Shown in pieces: positions 49,501-61,675 of a DNA stretch of 64,000 nucleotides. The notes under the pieces were generated by a model that worked only from the letters and a program-made list of their open reading frames with translations, did no database searches and was not told the DNA's origin. The DNA lies in contig JANFAH010000084.1 in NCBI GenBank assembly GCA_024663395.1, forward strand, positions 147,204 to 211,203. The letters are read 5' to 3'. Within the stretch, counting starts at the first letter, position 1. Every line of letters begins with the position of its first letter. The translations under genes were made by a program, and so were the position numbers. Origin of the DNA: Pisolithus tinctorius. Taxonomy: Eukaryota; Basidiomycota; Agaricomycetes; Boletales; Pisolithaceae.

Positions 49501-49687
49501 GCTCACGAGAAGTTTGTCCTCGGAGAGAGATTTCCATGTTTGGATAAGGGTAGATCTGAGATCTGGACACAGCCCCCGAGTGGGACCCCGGGCTGAGGTG
49601 GGCTGTCCGAATAGGAAATGCGAGTATTTTATAATTTTTATAATTGTTTATATTCTCTCGCTCGCTCGGCAGGGCGACAGTTATTAT
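46514..49687. other. Gene-free stretch, 3.2 kb
   Basis: No gene can be supported. The minus strand at 47073-46789 has a stop-free frame with YWVRVWDVNSGIEI and HTVEDWIAIPDFSNS, which could be a decayed piece of an F-box/WD-type protein. The plus strand at 48330-48550 has LPVTWSILQRIARLL. Neither has flanking coding structure. The last 200 bp should include the promoter and 5' UTR of the following gene. Confidence 0.4.
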
Positions 49688-51407
49688 ATGGCCTCCTCCT
49701 CCACTGGTAGTACTCCTGCACCACCGTCGATTCTACTCCGTCCAGCCTTACTCGACAACATGTTCGCTTCCTCCCCGTCCTCATCGTCGTCCTCGTCTGT
49801 GTCTGTGTCTGTGTCCTTCCGCCACCCTCGCATTCGTTTCGCACCCCTCCCAGAGCCGAGGCGAGACGACAACCCGTGCACCGACGGTGAAGAATGCGAC
49901 GACGACGACACAACTTCCGAATCAGAGACATCCGAGGAACGCGACTCCCTTTTCGCTGATCCATCTCCCTCCTCGTCGCCGTGCGCCACACAGTCAACGC
50001 CCGCCGTCCAGTCTGTCTCGCGGGCCAGCAGATTCCTCCGCCTGTTTCGTCTGACGTCAGCATCCACTCCCGCGCCTGCCTCCCGGGACGACGACTTCCG
50101 TCCTCGCAGTCGCTCTCCTCCCCCGGCCTCCTCCTCCTCATCCACCATTCTCTGCCGGACCACGTCTCTCTCCTCCAACCACTCCCACTCTAAAACGAAT
50201 GACTCTCGGAGACATTCCGCCCCGCCACTCGGCGCAGGTGGTGGTCGCCACAGCTTCGTATCCAAAATGCTCGCCGCTCCATCTCCACTCTCACAGCAGC
50301 AACAGCCGGCATCTCCTTCGACGCCGCGTGGAAATTCCAACAGAAAACCAAAACACGTCAGAATGCTAAACGGAAGGATATACGGTGCGAAACGACATCC
50401 AGGTATGTCCCTTTCTTTCCTATTACGTACCATCGCTTCCTACGCGCTGGTATCATTCTACTATCATTATATAACTATCACAACGCTCACGGCAACGACA
50501 CACAGTCCACTCCAACGCGAACCCGTTCGCATCCGCACGCGACGAACCAGAATTCGTGGAGTGGGGCTATGGCGGTATGGGTTCCGTACGCGCAAGCGGA
50601 GACGTCGCAAACTCAGTGTGGAAGGGCCTGCATGCAAACGGAGGCTCGGGTGCGTATATCACTGCCTTTATTGGCCCGCTCTTGTTCTCATGACATTACA
50701 CAGGTACATTATCACATAAATCCACCGCTTGGGGTGCAGGCGGTGGAAGAAGCACTGCGTCTGCTCGTAGGCACATGACCCAGACAGCACCAGAATGCAG
50801 TATGGGTAGCGTGACCGCTGGCGGTGATGACGAAGACGACGGCAGCGGAATGGGGTGGGTCAAGCGCAGAAGAGCTGAGAGAGAGGCAAAGTTGAAAGCA
50901 GAGAGCGAGGCAAAGGAACGTGCGGAACGTGAGGCTGCAGAAGACGAGAAAGAACCCAGAAAGAGCAGCGAGAGCATGTGTGCGTCTACCCTATCTACAT
51001 CAACATCCTCAGGTGGTACGATCGGGGCTGGTTCTTCTCCAGTGGCGAGCACCAGCACGTCCGTGACTGACCTGTCATCATCACCAGCTGGGGACCGAAC
51101 AACCGGAGAACACAAGGACACCGGCGATCACCAGCAGCACCAGCAACATCGCGTTTTGGCAACCGTCCTCAGACCCCTCACCAACAAACAAGTTCAGTCG
51201 GGCGAACCCAGTCCCGTCGAGAGCAAGACCCCATCCTCCCCTGGCGAGGACGACGACGATGACGAAGAGGTGTTGGTGAGTCAGCCGTTCTGTGCTTTGC
51301 ATTAGCCGCTGATCAAGCAACAGGATACACACAGTAGGATGGCCCGTGGAGCCGGGGTGGAGAAAGTGAGCAAACATGTCAACGGTGTAAGCCTTGGCGA
51401 GCCGTAA
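49688..51407 (+). CDS. Conserved-looking disordered protein of unknown function
   Basis: I do not recognise a domain. Exons: 49688-50402, 50506-50649, 50704-51275 and 51324-51407; phases close at 504 aa. Residues 1-230 are Ser/Pro-rich with acidic Asp runs and a (SV)n stretch encoded by a TGTGTC repeat at 49795-49817. A basic segment KPKHVRMLNGRIYGAKRHP lies at the end of exon 1. The most ordered-looking part follows, FVEWGYGGMGSVRASGDVAN then SVWKGLHANGG, and I believe it recurs in other mushroom proteins. After that come a charged helix (about 315-350, many Glu/Lys/Ala), another Ser/Thr-rich stretch and a short tail, DTHSRMARGAGVEKVSKH. The first intron (103 nt) is long for this window. No signal peptide or membrane helix was found. 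Confidence 0.7.
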
Positions 51408-52591
51408 ATGATCTCAAGCGCTTGCGGGAGCAACGCGGATAACGGACGCTCGTCGTCGTCCCCCCACCTCACTCCACCGCCTTCCGTGTCGAAGTGCCAT
51501 GCCTTCCGACCATCTTAGCCTGCTGCGTACGCCGTGCGCCTATGCAGCTTGTCTAACTGGCGTTGCTTGCGGTTCACGCCATAAATTTATCCCCTTTAAT
51601 ACTCTCGGTCAACACCGACGTCCAAACTGTATCCATACGAACCCTTTCTCCGACACATTGTACAACATAGTTGGCCATTGGCCTGACAAGTACCTCTCAT
51701 ACAAACGACGCAGAACGCGGCATATCGGCTCCCTTCCCTCAATTCCGTCACCTCAACCCCCGCTCTCATTCTCCATTACCTTATTCGCCCTCCCGGCCAT
51801 TCTCCGTATCGTATTTCTTTTCGCTGCCTGCCTCTGCACGCCGCATATTATATACCGTACTCCCCGTCAGTCGTGTCAATTCTGGATGTTCCGCCCGATT
51901 CTTTCTTTTTTCTTTCACTTGGGGTTTCCCACCTTTTTCGGTGGTTTCTTCGAAAGACTATCACATCCCACCTCGTTCTTCATTTCTCGTGGCTTCTAGT
52001 AGTTGGTCCCATTTCAGTCTCTTTTTCTTTTTCTTTGACTTGTGACTTGTCATGTATGCGTATCACCGCTCCCTCCTTTTGTCCGTTTTCTTTTTTCTTT
52101 CTCACTTGGTTTCGCAACCTCATCCGCTTATACGCTCCCCACTGTGCACATTATTGGCATTTGTCTTTGCATGTAAAAGCTACACGTGTAGGTAGCTAGA
52201 TACACCACAGCATCTTTGTTGATACCCTTCAAATCTTCAGCCTGCAATCACACTTATCCTTTGTCTGCAAATGACCAAGCAATGGCAATGACATTTGAGT
52301 TATCGTTAGAACTCCGACGTCCAGTGCTGTTTGACAGGTGCGTGCCAGTCAAAAGTCGTTAACCTTGTTCCCAGCGACTCGATCGACAGCTCCTCGACTC
52401 ACGCCTCAGGAGAGGGTCTGTACGCGAGTCCATTCCGAATTCTCCATACGGACATTCAGACGCTCGAGATCGAGGAAGGGAGATCTGGGGACGGAATCTG
52501 TGCGTGCACACACAAACACATACACGCAGTCATGAGAGATATAAGCCATTCGTGCCCGCGTGCCACCATGGCGCACTACTTCAGAAGGATC

Positions 52592-52610
52592 GATGATGAT
52601 GATGATGATG
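52592..52610. repeat. Microsatellite (GAT)n
   Basis: Six tandem copies of GAT in non-coding DNA. Confidence 0.85.
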
Positions 52611-52762
52611 TGACATGACTTCGACACGATAAGTTTAGAGTATGGTAGTACGGTGTATGGGCGTGCGTGAGTTTTGCGGGAGGAGATTAGATCAAATGTA
52701 TGTGAGTGGAGATTAGATAGATATATAATAGTCCAGTGCAATATACATACCTACCGTATCAA

Positions 52763-52793
52763 ATGATGATGATGATGGTGGTGGTGGTGATGA
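52763..52793. repeat. Compound microsatellite (ATG)n(GTG)n
   Basis: About five ATG units followed by four GTG units and a short ATG end. It lies 150 bp from the GAT repeat. Confidence 0.8.
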
Positions 52794-55700
52794 GTCGGAC
52801 GTGCGTGAGATAAGTAGTATGCGGCATTTGTGCTTTGGAGGACGACTAGTCCGTCTGTGCAATCATTTGCGTACGGGATTAGACGGGCGATGAAGAAGGG
52901 TTGGGGACACAGTTGTGTTCCAAGGCACGGGGACCGCGGAAGATAGAATCATGCGGGAGAAGCTAAGAAGGACCTTCTAGAGAAGACGGTAGTCAACACG
53001 GTCCGAGTCTTCAGTTCGCCGGGGTTGCGGGCGTGAAGGACCTCGATCGAGATAGAAATGCCACTGGCTATTATCCAACATAGGCATACAAAGGAAGGGT
53101 GACGGCGGCGATGACAAGTCTGTGGGAAACGCAGCCCAATCGGTTTGTAGGATAGATAACCGTGTCATCCATTGAACCAGTGGAAGGTTGAAGGTTGACT
53201 GACGGAGTAAAAGAAAAGAGGGAGGGGAAAAAAAGACAAGACAAATGGGCGCTGCGATCCCAGCGCAGTAAATGCGCAACCCCTTCCGGTTCCCACTACA
53301 TATCGGCGTATTAGTTTTCATGAACCCCCATTAGCAGTACGTATGAATGTGTTCTGGGTAGAAAATTCCATCCGTTGTCATTACACAGATGTGGCTTACC
53401 GTCACATTGAACGTGATAAGGGAACGATGGACGTGCCAAGAGATATTTTATTATCGATAGTCCGGTTAGTCCTGATAACCAGTCCGTCGCCAATGAGTCC
53501 CGTGATAATCCTCAGAAGCGTAAACCTACGTTCGAACAGAACCTCAACTATCGAAGGGAGGCACGAGACTATCGGGGTCTACTGGACCACCGGTGATCAA
53601 AGGCGAAAGGAATGTATAGGGGGTTAGAATGCCTCAAACAAGGGGTGTGACAGACATGCCTTCGTCAACTGGTCAGCCTAACCACATAAAATCTCGGACG
53701 AGGAACAGAAAATGGTTTTGAAAGCCTATCCAACGTTCGTCGCCTGTCATCGCGCTGTTACGATGACTGACAATTTCCGTTACACATACTTACCTGTCAC
53801 ATGCAGATGGGTCACTGGCAACCTCATACGCCACCCTGATCCCTATCAGCATGTACCAACACTGTACCACATTCCCATCAGAGTCCACTGCCGCATTACG
53901 GTCAGGAAGTACAACCACTGGCGATCGCTTACCAGCATACACCTACTATTACGCAATTGGCTCGCGATTTCCTATATTCCACCATGAGATGTTTGTCGAT
54001 TTCTACGAGTGGCGTTTGAGTTGTCGGTCTTCTGGATCTCTCTCGAGACAAAGAGGAATGTGAAACCGGGGGACCCGGGTAGATGGATTCGAACGCCTGT
54101 TTTGATCAATCAGCAAGGGTCCTCTGGTCACAGGCACACACGCACCGGACCGAAACCAAGAGAACGGTCTCCATGAAGGATTGGATATCTTGGCCTTAGG
54201 CTAGGAATGAACCCCAGCGTGATCCCCGTGATGCGGGGTGTCCTGACGCTAAACGATTAAGCTTGCAGCCTCTCTTTTCTTTCTGGTCCACCCTTAAGTA
54301 AGTAGGTACACGTCACCCGACCTTCATTAAGGGGCTCACTGCACCACCATGGACTGGCAAGCACCATCGTGCACCATCAGAATTCTGCATAGAAAGATAA
54401 CGAAGAAGGTATGGTAATGTCTGGCATTGAGACAAGCCCTTTCCGAATTGCCAATATATAGTAAGTCAGCAAATTCTTGGATAAGCAGGCTGTGCAAGTC
54501 TCAAGATATGCTAGTCACTTACAAGCTCTGAAGTAGCCCTGTGATCATACCTGTACACCCCTTGATTGTGACTTAGTGTCGGACGAGTTTACGAGTGCTA
54601 AGCCACCAAAAGCGGGATTAGTAATGATATGCACAAGGGAAGTGCGTGTAGCGTACACGCTGATGCCAAGCCAACATGCTCAGAACAGCAACAATTGGCC
54701 TAGGTGTGTGTACGCCGCCATCAGTATACAAACAACGATAACGGACTCTTACGAGCTGCGAGCGAGTCAGTCCGCAGCTCGGAAGCTTTCAGTGTGATTT
54801 TCTACAAAACTCATCTGGCCTTGAGGAAATGGCGATCAGCCGTGCTGTTGTCCGTTACGCCTTCTACAACACCTGGATGATTGGATACAAGAAGAAAATG
54901 TGCCGCAGACGTAATGCCACTCTGACACCCTGGGAAGCACGAAGTAAGACATACCGACATACCTTCTTAGCCCCTCTCCGCGCGAGAAAATCCATGACAT
55001 GTCTGAATCTGCAACCCCCGAAACAGCTATTTTCACCACTCGAATTGCGTTCATTGTTCTCACGAAAATGCTGTGTTGCACCCGAAAGAGGGTTTTCCGG
55101 CTATTTTCCAAACGGGTCCGCAAAATCAGCTGGAGCTGGGAAGTGCCGGATTACTTGTTCGCGGTTGTCCTAGTCACCACCCAAGCCTGCTGGAACAGAC
55201 TAGAACATACGTTAGCTGCGATCAATGAAAGGAAAGGAATTTGTGATAAGTTCCCCCCACATCTACCTAGACTGTTCTGCCAGGCAACTTGACATTAATG
55301 TGAAGAGGACCCACGACACTGTGCCATTCGTGCCACTTTGGAAAGTGCGTGCCATGGTGAAGGCTACAAGGCATGAGACCTAAAGCTTCATCGCTATCGC
55401 GTCCCTTTAACACCTCACAGGCGAAAGGGTGATCGGGGGTGTACGAGATATTCCTTGCTGACAACAGGAGGCTGGAGATTGTAGGTAGCCGATACAACGA
55501 ATTCCAGTATCGATCTTATTCAGATGACAGGATCGATAACACTCGAAGATGACCCCAGTGGCTCAGGAACACGGGGTGTACAGGTGTTATCAAGTCTTGT
55601 GACCACTGCGGAAGCGTAAATAGTCGACCCTGCGCTAGATAGGGGAGGGGACTCTCCACCCGTTCATAGAGCATTTATGCCAGAGGACAATGAGTATGCA

Positions 55701-56849
55701 ATCGAGTCCCCCGTTGTTTCAGTGATTATGGTTAAGTCCACAACAAGGCAAGTCTAACCGTCGATTTCGCTGGGAATACCAGAGGGATAATCGCCATTGA
55801 CAAACAGGGAACCTCGAGGCAAACCTTTGCCAGGCTTTCAGTTCGAACGGTGATCAAGATTGATCAATGAGTCATCCGCCTCTGTCGACATGCTGCAAGG
55901 TAGGAAAGTGTCTTGAACCCTAGCGGGTTAAAGACGGGGTTGTAGCTCGCCTTGTGGCTCCTGCGTGGACGACTACAAAGGTCATGGCATCACTCCATGA
56001 CTCTTTGAAGGGCAAGGGTAAATTGGGAGCGTCGTCGCCACCTTTGTGCTGGCGGCGGAAGTGAGGAGTTGAATTCGCACTGGACAATCTATGTGCCGGC
56101 GAGAAGAAGTCTTCCATGAATGATGGTGTGCCCACCCTCTGATCGCAGGAAGATACCCAACTTCTTACCGCGATTCCGCGAGCAGGTGACCCATCACAGA
56201 GAAGACGAGAACCTCTCCCCACTCCGGATGTCTACTTCGTCAGCCCTATAACCATTCGGGTCGGTCCGCAGCGGGCGTAACTTGAAGGCAGTAAGGCTGG
56301 TCGTACGTATCAGTGTTATCGCTCCTGGTCCGACGATAGGTACATTCCGCTCGGTGAGTGGACAAACTTGAAACTTGAAGCTTGAAGGCGCGTTCCAGAT
56401 CGCGTGCCACACACCAACCCCGATATGAACCCGAGCAACACGCGCGTCGTGAGAACGATACAGTTTACCCCTTTCGAATTCCAAACCATTGCGAAGTACG
56501 AAGCCACGAAGCATGCTGCAGAGTGGAACGGTACGAAGACTTATATTATACTAAGTCAGGATGCCCACATACAGCGCCTACAATTCGTGATTCTGTCCTG
56601 GTGGCAGCAGTGAGTCAGGCTTGCTAAGGTGCAGATTACACCATAGTTGCATTTTTCTACGTCATAGTAAGGTGAGATCTATATATCGCTTGTATGCCCC
56701 TGTTCCAGTCGTCCTACTACGAACTGAGAGTCGAGTAATGCCTGCGCTCCACGTGTGAGACAGTACCGACGCACCGCCGACGTCCAGACGACAGAGCACT
56801 TCGATATGGACTTGTCACATGACTAATGACTGGTTCGTTGCGTCATTGT

Positions 56850-56859
56850 GTCACGTGAC
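56850..56859. promoter_or_regulatory. GTCACGTGAC E-box upstream of GLR1
   Basis: An exact 10-bp palindrome 339 bp upstream of the GLR1 ATG, with the same core as the palindrome in the PAN2/VAC1 promoter. Regulation of glutathione genes by a bHLH factor (as by Cbf1 in the yeast sulfur pathway) is plausible but is inference. Confidence 0.45.
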
Positions 56860-57197
56860 TCGGATTACTTTTTTGAGTGAACATCATGCTTTTGGCTCAG
56901 TAATCCAAAGCTCCTTTGGGGGGTCACGCTGACTACATAGACGCAGGAAAACAGTATAAAACTCTCACTCAGCGAGCTCGCAGTGGCTCGCTTTTGACTA
57001 GCAAAGCTGGCCCTCAGATTGTCCTCGGCGCTCTCCGCAGCGAGATTCATACGACCACCTAGTGCTGGACCCTTGGCTAGACTCCACCAGGTTTGCGGCG
57101 CCCCATATGTCTATTTTGATTTTTAACGCCACACTGTCGTTATCTGTTATCATGACATCAGATATCCAGGTCTCTCACTTCCACCACACCATCAAGA

Positions 57198-58992
57198 ATG
57201 GCGCCATTGGATCATCCGACGGTCGACCGTTACGACTATATCTGTATAGGTGGAGGTAGTGGAGGCGTGGCTTCGTCGGTATACTGCGCGTTTATCGCTT
57301 CTAAGTTGAAATATTGATAGTTGGCATTCAGCGTCGCGCAGCGTCCTATGGAAAGAAAGTCGCACTCGTCGAAGTCTCTCCCTACCTCGGCGGTACCTGC
57401 GTGAATGTTGGTACGTGTCGCCCGGTTCTTTCTCGTGAAATCTCGGATCAAACGCTTCCCAACACATTATAGGATGTGTACCTAAGAAGGTTAATCTCCC
57501 TTTCCTCTCCCAGCCTCCTGAGCTGATAATGGGTCGCCTGATGTAGATAATGTGGCACGCCGCTGACATGGCAGATAGACTTCGCCATGCCGCCGATGGA
57601 TACCATTTCCGCGGTGTCCCCGAGCCTAACTTTGACTGGCCAACCTTCAAACTCCAGAGGGATGCATACATTCGGAAATTGAATAACATCTACGAAAAAA
57701 ACCTTGACAGAGAACACGTCGAGTATCACCCGGGGTATGCGCGCTTCGTTGCCAAGGACGCAATCGAGGTGATAAGGCCCAATGGCGAAAAATATGTGAT
57801 GCGCGCAGATCACATTACTGTCGCAGTCGGCGGATGCCCCGTGATTCCTTCTGACGACAAGATTCCTGGAGCGTCGCTTGGTATCGACTCGGATGGGTTT
57901 TTTGAGCTTGAGGATCAACCAAAACGTGTCGCAATTGTCGGTGCTGGGTATATCGCTGTTGAACTGGCTGGTGTTTTGAATGCGCTCGGTTCTGAAACGC
58001 ATCTTATCATCCGGAAGGACAATGTTCTACGCAGCTTCGACCCTACATTGCATGATATCCTGACTCCATGGATGGAACACACTGGAATCAAGGTCCACAA
58101 ACATTCTAACGTAACAAGAGTGGAAGGTGAAAAGGGCAAGACATTGACTGTACACACAGACAAGGGGAACGTAATTGAGGTTGACTGTCTGCTTTGGGCC
58201 ATTGGTCGACGGTCTAATACGGAAAACCTCGGGTTGGAGGATATAGGGGTTAAAACGGACAAAAAAGGCGACATCGTCGTCGATGATTACCAGAATACCT
58301 CCACGAAGGGCATATACGCTATTGGTGACGTGCAGGGGAAGGCGTTACTCACCCCTGTAGCCATTGCAGCAGGAAGACGCCTTTCAAACAGACTATTCGG
58401 TCCCGAGAAGTTCAAAGACGACAAGCTATCGTACAGGAACATCCCCACGGTTATATTCTCGTGAGTGAGTGACAATGGCTCGCGGGCCACATGTCTGACC
58501 GATTACTAGGCATCCACCGATTGGTACTGTTGGTCTCACAGAACCAGAAGCTCGACAATTGTATGGCGACGACGTGAAAATCTGTGTGTTATTGTTTTAC
58601 GTCGCTCCCTCCTGATCACTGACCCGAGCAGACAAATCTTCGTTCCGTTCGCTGTACTTCTCACAGATTGACGAGGAACACAAAGAGCCGACCGTTTACA
58701 AACTGGTCGTCGTCGGTGAAGAGGAGCGTATTGTTGGTGTGCACATGATTGGGCAGGGCAGCGACGAAGCCTTACAAGGTTTTGCGGTCGCAGTCAAAAT
58801 GGGAGGTGCGTTCTTCTGCATTGGGGTCATTCGTACGTATCAGTTGACGAGAGATATGCATTAGCACGCAAAAAGGACTTCGATGACACCGTTGCCATCC
58901 ACCCAACTTCTGCTGAAGGTGAGTCAAGCATGCTTTCCGTTATCGCTGCTGATGTTTTGGGCCTGTACGTAGAGCTGGTCACGATGCGTTAA
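57198..58992 (+). CDS. GLR1: Glutathione reductase
   Basis: This flavoenzyme reduces glutathione disulfide with NADPH and maintains the thiol pool. Exons: 57198-57278, 57332-57410, 57473-57489 (17 nt), 57547-58460, 58510-58583, 58632-58805, 58865-58918 and 58973-58992; phases close at 470 aa. The FAD-binding motif is [16 protein letters not shown] and the redox-active pair is C50/C55 in [13 protein letters not shown]. The NADPH-binding fold has [17 protein letters not shown] and the second FAD motif is [10 protein letters not shown]. The dimer-interface catalytic pair is H459/E464 in AIHPTSAEE. The short N-terminus lacks an obvious mitochondrial presequence, so the main form is probably cytosolic. 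An expected Arg follows in [14 protein letters not shown], typical of NADPH rather than NADH use. Confidence 0.94.
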
Positions 58993-59789
58993 ACAAATCT
59001 GGTCGTCTCAACAGTTAGTTGTGTAGGGAAATATTGTATGGCGTTTCTTGTGTATGTATTAGTGTTGTCCCCTATAAGGCCAAGATCGGGGGTTGCCAGG
59101 GGCACTCCAACCCCCCCTGAATATGTTTTCACGTGCTTGCTTTCCGACTTCCTAGGAACCGAGAAACTTGTACAATCGCCGCGGAATTTTCTGTGAACCA
59201 ACTCGTGATCGGGCACTGGCTTGAGGAAACTCGGGGGACGCTGCCGTTGAAAGTTGATTGAAGTGGGTGTCGGAGTCGCCATCGCCAGTAATGTCATATG
59301 CAAAGCACCGCGTCGTGAGCAGTTCGTAAGGTGACGACGACGAACAACGAACATCGTTGATGCGCTTAAATGGCACGTCAACGCTAATATGGATTTGGTG
59401 GGTAACATATTCCCAGCTCATAGATCGAAGGTACGAGTGCGACAGTGGTACGCTCTATGTGCTCATGATATCCCCTCACATCGACTCGACCTACTTGTAA
59501 CTTTCACTTCAGAAAGTGTATGCACTTGTCTGTCCGTCCGTGTGCCTGTTTGATGGATATGATCCTGTATGCTGACTTGTAACAGGCGCCCTTGCACAGC
59601 ACAGGTTATTATCCCCATGCAATTGAGCTTGTGGTAAAGCTCCCCCGGTCATAACAACGCGGTGGTTTTCTGTCGATTTGCTTGCATCGCCACTTTTCAC
59701 TTCTTCCCCTTCCATTCCTTAGTTCGCCCTCCCGTCCCTAATATACCAGCGGGATAGATTGAGTTCCCTTGGACGCCTGCTGGTTTATT
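58993..59789. other. Spacer between GLR1 and membrane-protein gene
   Basis: About 800 bp. The minus strand has an ATG-initiated frame of 89 codons (59421-59152, starting MSWEYVTHQIHISVDVPF) with no recognised domain and no support for expression. The last 300 bp should be the promoter of the next gene. Confidence 0.4.
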
Positions 59790-61675
59790 ATGCTTGGTCC
59801 TATTTCGAGTGTTTGGCTCGTCGTTTTCACGTTCTTTATCGCCGTTCGGACATATACCATCGATGACAGCAACTACTCGGTGCTCAAATTCTCTGAAAAC
59901 CCAGCTGGACCCGTGTGGGGTCCATTCGGTTCGGATACGGGAGAACAGCTCTCGATCCGTCTTCCTAATGGAACAATGATGGCCATAAACTCTGCGCAGT
60001 GTTATGATGGGACGTTGTGAGTACCTTTTGTTCGTGGAAAATGTAAGTTCTTTCGTATACTAACCCAGATTCCTTTGTTGGACAGTACTTGTAAGTGGTG
60101 AATAACGCTCGTTTACGGATTGGGTTTATCTAGCTATTTATTTGTCCAGATGCCGCATGTTCAACGTCGAATAACTGTGCTGTCCAGTTTTCATTTACAG
60201 GTATTAACTGGTTCATGTTCTCTTTTCGGTGTTCATTATACCCTGTTCCAACTCTAGGCTCCGGAATCACGATATACGTGCTCCAGGCCGGCCCACAAGG
60301 CATGTCCGCGTCGCTATCCATCGATTCTGGGACTGCGACGACTGCAACATTGGGCGCACCACCCGCACCCCAATACAATATCCCACGAGTGGTCCTTTTT
60401 GATGTTCAAAATTTAGTCTCTGGCAATCACACGGCGATTATGACAGTCCTGGATTGGGACGGTGGTTTCAGCGGTATGATGTTGGATTACATAGACGTTA
60501 ACGACGCAGTGGTTGCTGGAACCACGTCGACTACCCCTGTTACGAATCAGACACCTACCCCCACCACGACTCAGAGTTCCTCCAACCCCTCAACTACCGT
60601 TTCCGTGACTTTACAATCGTCACAAAGCACAACCGCTGCATCGAACCAGACTTCTTCCACTGCAACACCACCGGCTATCGTATCTTCATTAACCAATAGC
60701 ACGTCAACATCGGCGGCCGTAGGCGCTACGTCCAGTCCTTCGTCCGGAAGTAGTAACTTGTCGACCTCGAGTTCCTCAAAGTAAGCACAACGAATGGTAT
60801 TCCCCAAAAACGGTGAATGTTTGTTGATGTCTTCCAGAATTAATGTTGGGGCCATTGCCGGAGGAGCTGCGGCCGGTGCGGTTGGTCTGCTTGCCCTATG
60901 CGCACTCGTCGTTCTCTTTTTCCGCCGTCGAAGATTGCGGTCGTCCAACGGCAATACTACACCTCTTCTTCGTCGTCCGGAATCCAGATTTTTGGCTGGA
61001 CCTTTTGTAGATCCTTTCGCTAGAACCCCAACTGTGCCCGGTGATGGGTCTATCCTCACTGTTGCAGGTGGGGAACTGAGTGGGACGAGTATCGGGGGTG
61101 CTGACGCTGGCACCACACCTGACATAGGCAGCCAATCCCCTTCGCTTCCTTCATCAACTGCTACACGTTTCAGTCCTCAAGGAGGGAGCGCGGCCCAGGG
61201 CAGCGTTCCTGATATCAGCTCGGCCGCTGTCGGAGTTAGTCCTCTGCGACAGCTACCCGCTATACCCATCTCACCGTCCACCCTGAGCACTCGCGCCACC
61301 GAAAACGCACAATTTTCATCGCAAGGGGGTTCGCGTGAGGCCAGTCAAACTAGCGGAATAGGACCCAATTCACAGTCCAGAATGCAGCCCGTCCTGACGG
61401 ACGAACAGGCAGACTTTGTGACTAGTCTATACCAGAACAACGTCCCAGCACCTGTGGTAGCACGCGTGCTCGAGCGGATGTTGGCTAACCCGAACCCGAG
61501 TCCGTATGGCTCTAACCCTGGTGCAGCCATTGGGCCGTACGATCCAGAGCTGCGCGCGTACATGCCTGTGCCAACATCAGGCCACAGGCGAGTACTCTCA
61601 TGGCTAGGCAGTCAAGTCGGCGATGCGGAGTCGACCGCGCCACCTAGCTACGACCATGCACAGACACACTCATGA
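59790..61675 (+). CDS. Receptor-like single-pass membrane protein with Ser/Thr-rich stalk
   Basis: The predicted product enters the secretory pathway and spans the plasma membrane once; its ligand is unknown. Exons: 59790-60016, 60069-60090 (22 nt), 60134-60200, 60258-60780 and 60838-61675; phases close at 558 aa, but the junctions around the 22-nt exon are less certain. A signal peptide covers about 1-21 (MLGPISSVWLVVFTFFIAV). A beta-rich ectodomain follows (QFSFTGSGITIYVLQAG resembles the jelly-roll domain seen in many mushroom membrane proteins). Residues about 190-279 are Ser/Thr-rich. The transmembrane helix is at 283-308 and is followed by RRRR. The cytoplasmic tail of about 245 residues has an ordered patch (LTDEQADFVTSLYQNNVPAP) and ends with PPSY (548-551), a PPxY motif. 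Confidence 0.75.

Larger units (their letters stand above)
51408..57197. other. Gene-free stretch, 5.8 kb, with pyrimidine-rich and microsatellite DNA
   Basis: No gene can be supported. 51720-52110 is strongly pyrimidine-rich on the plus strand, with CTTTTTC runs that could be 3' UTR or intergenic DNA. Trinucleotide repeats lie at 52592-52610 and 52763-52793. 53000-56700 has only short unrelated open frames. From about 56750 the GLR1 promoter begins, with a GTCACGTGAC element at 56850-56859 and a TATAAAA at 56955. Confidence 0.4.

Noticed and set aside
49638..50433. Long minus-strand frames opposite the disordered protein gene
   Set aside because: They are antisense to a Ser/Asp-rich repeat-like exon, which commonly yields long open frames on both strands.
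54061..54110. TTCGAA-type T-loop suggesting a tRNA on the minus strand
   Set aside because: The flanking bases do not form a T-stem, and no acceptor or anticodon arms can be folded.
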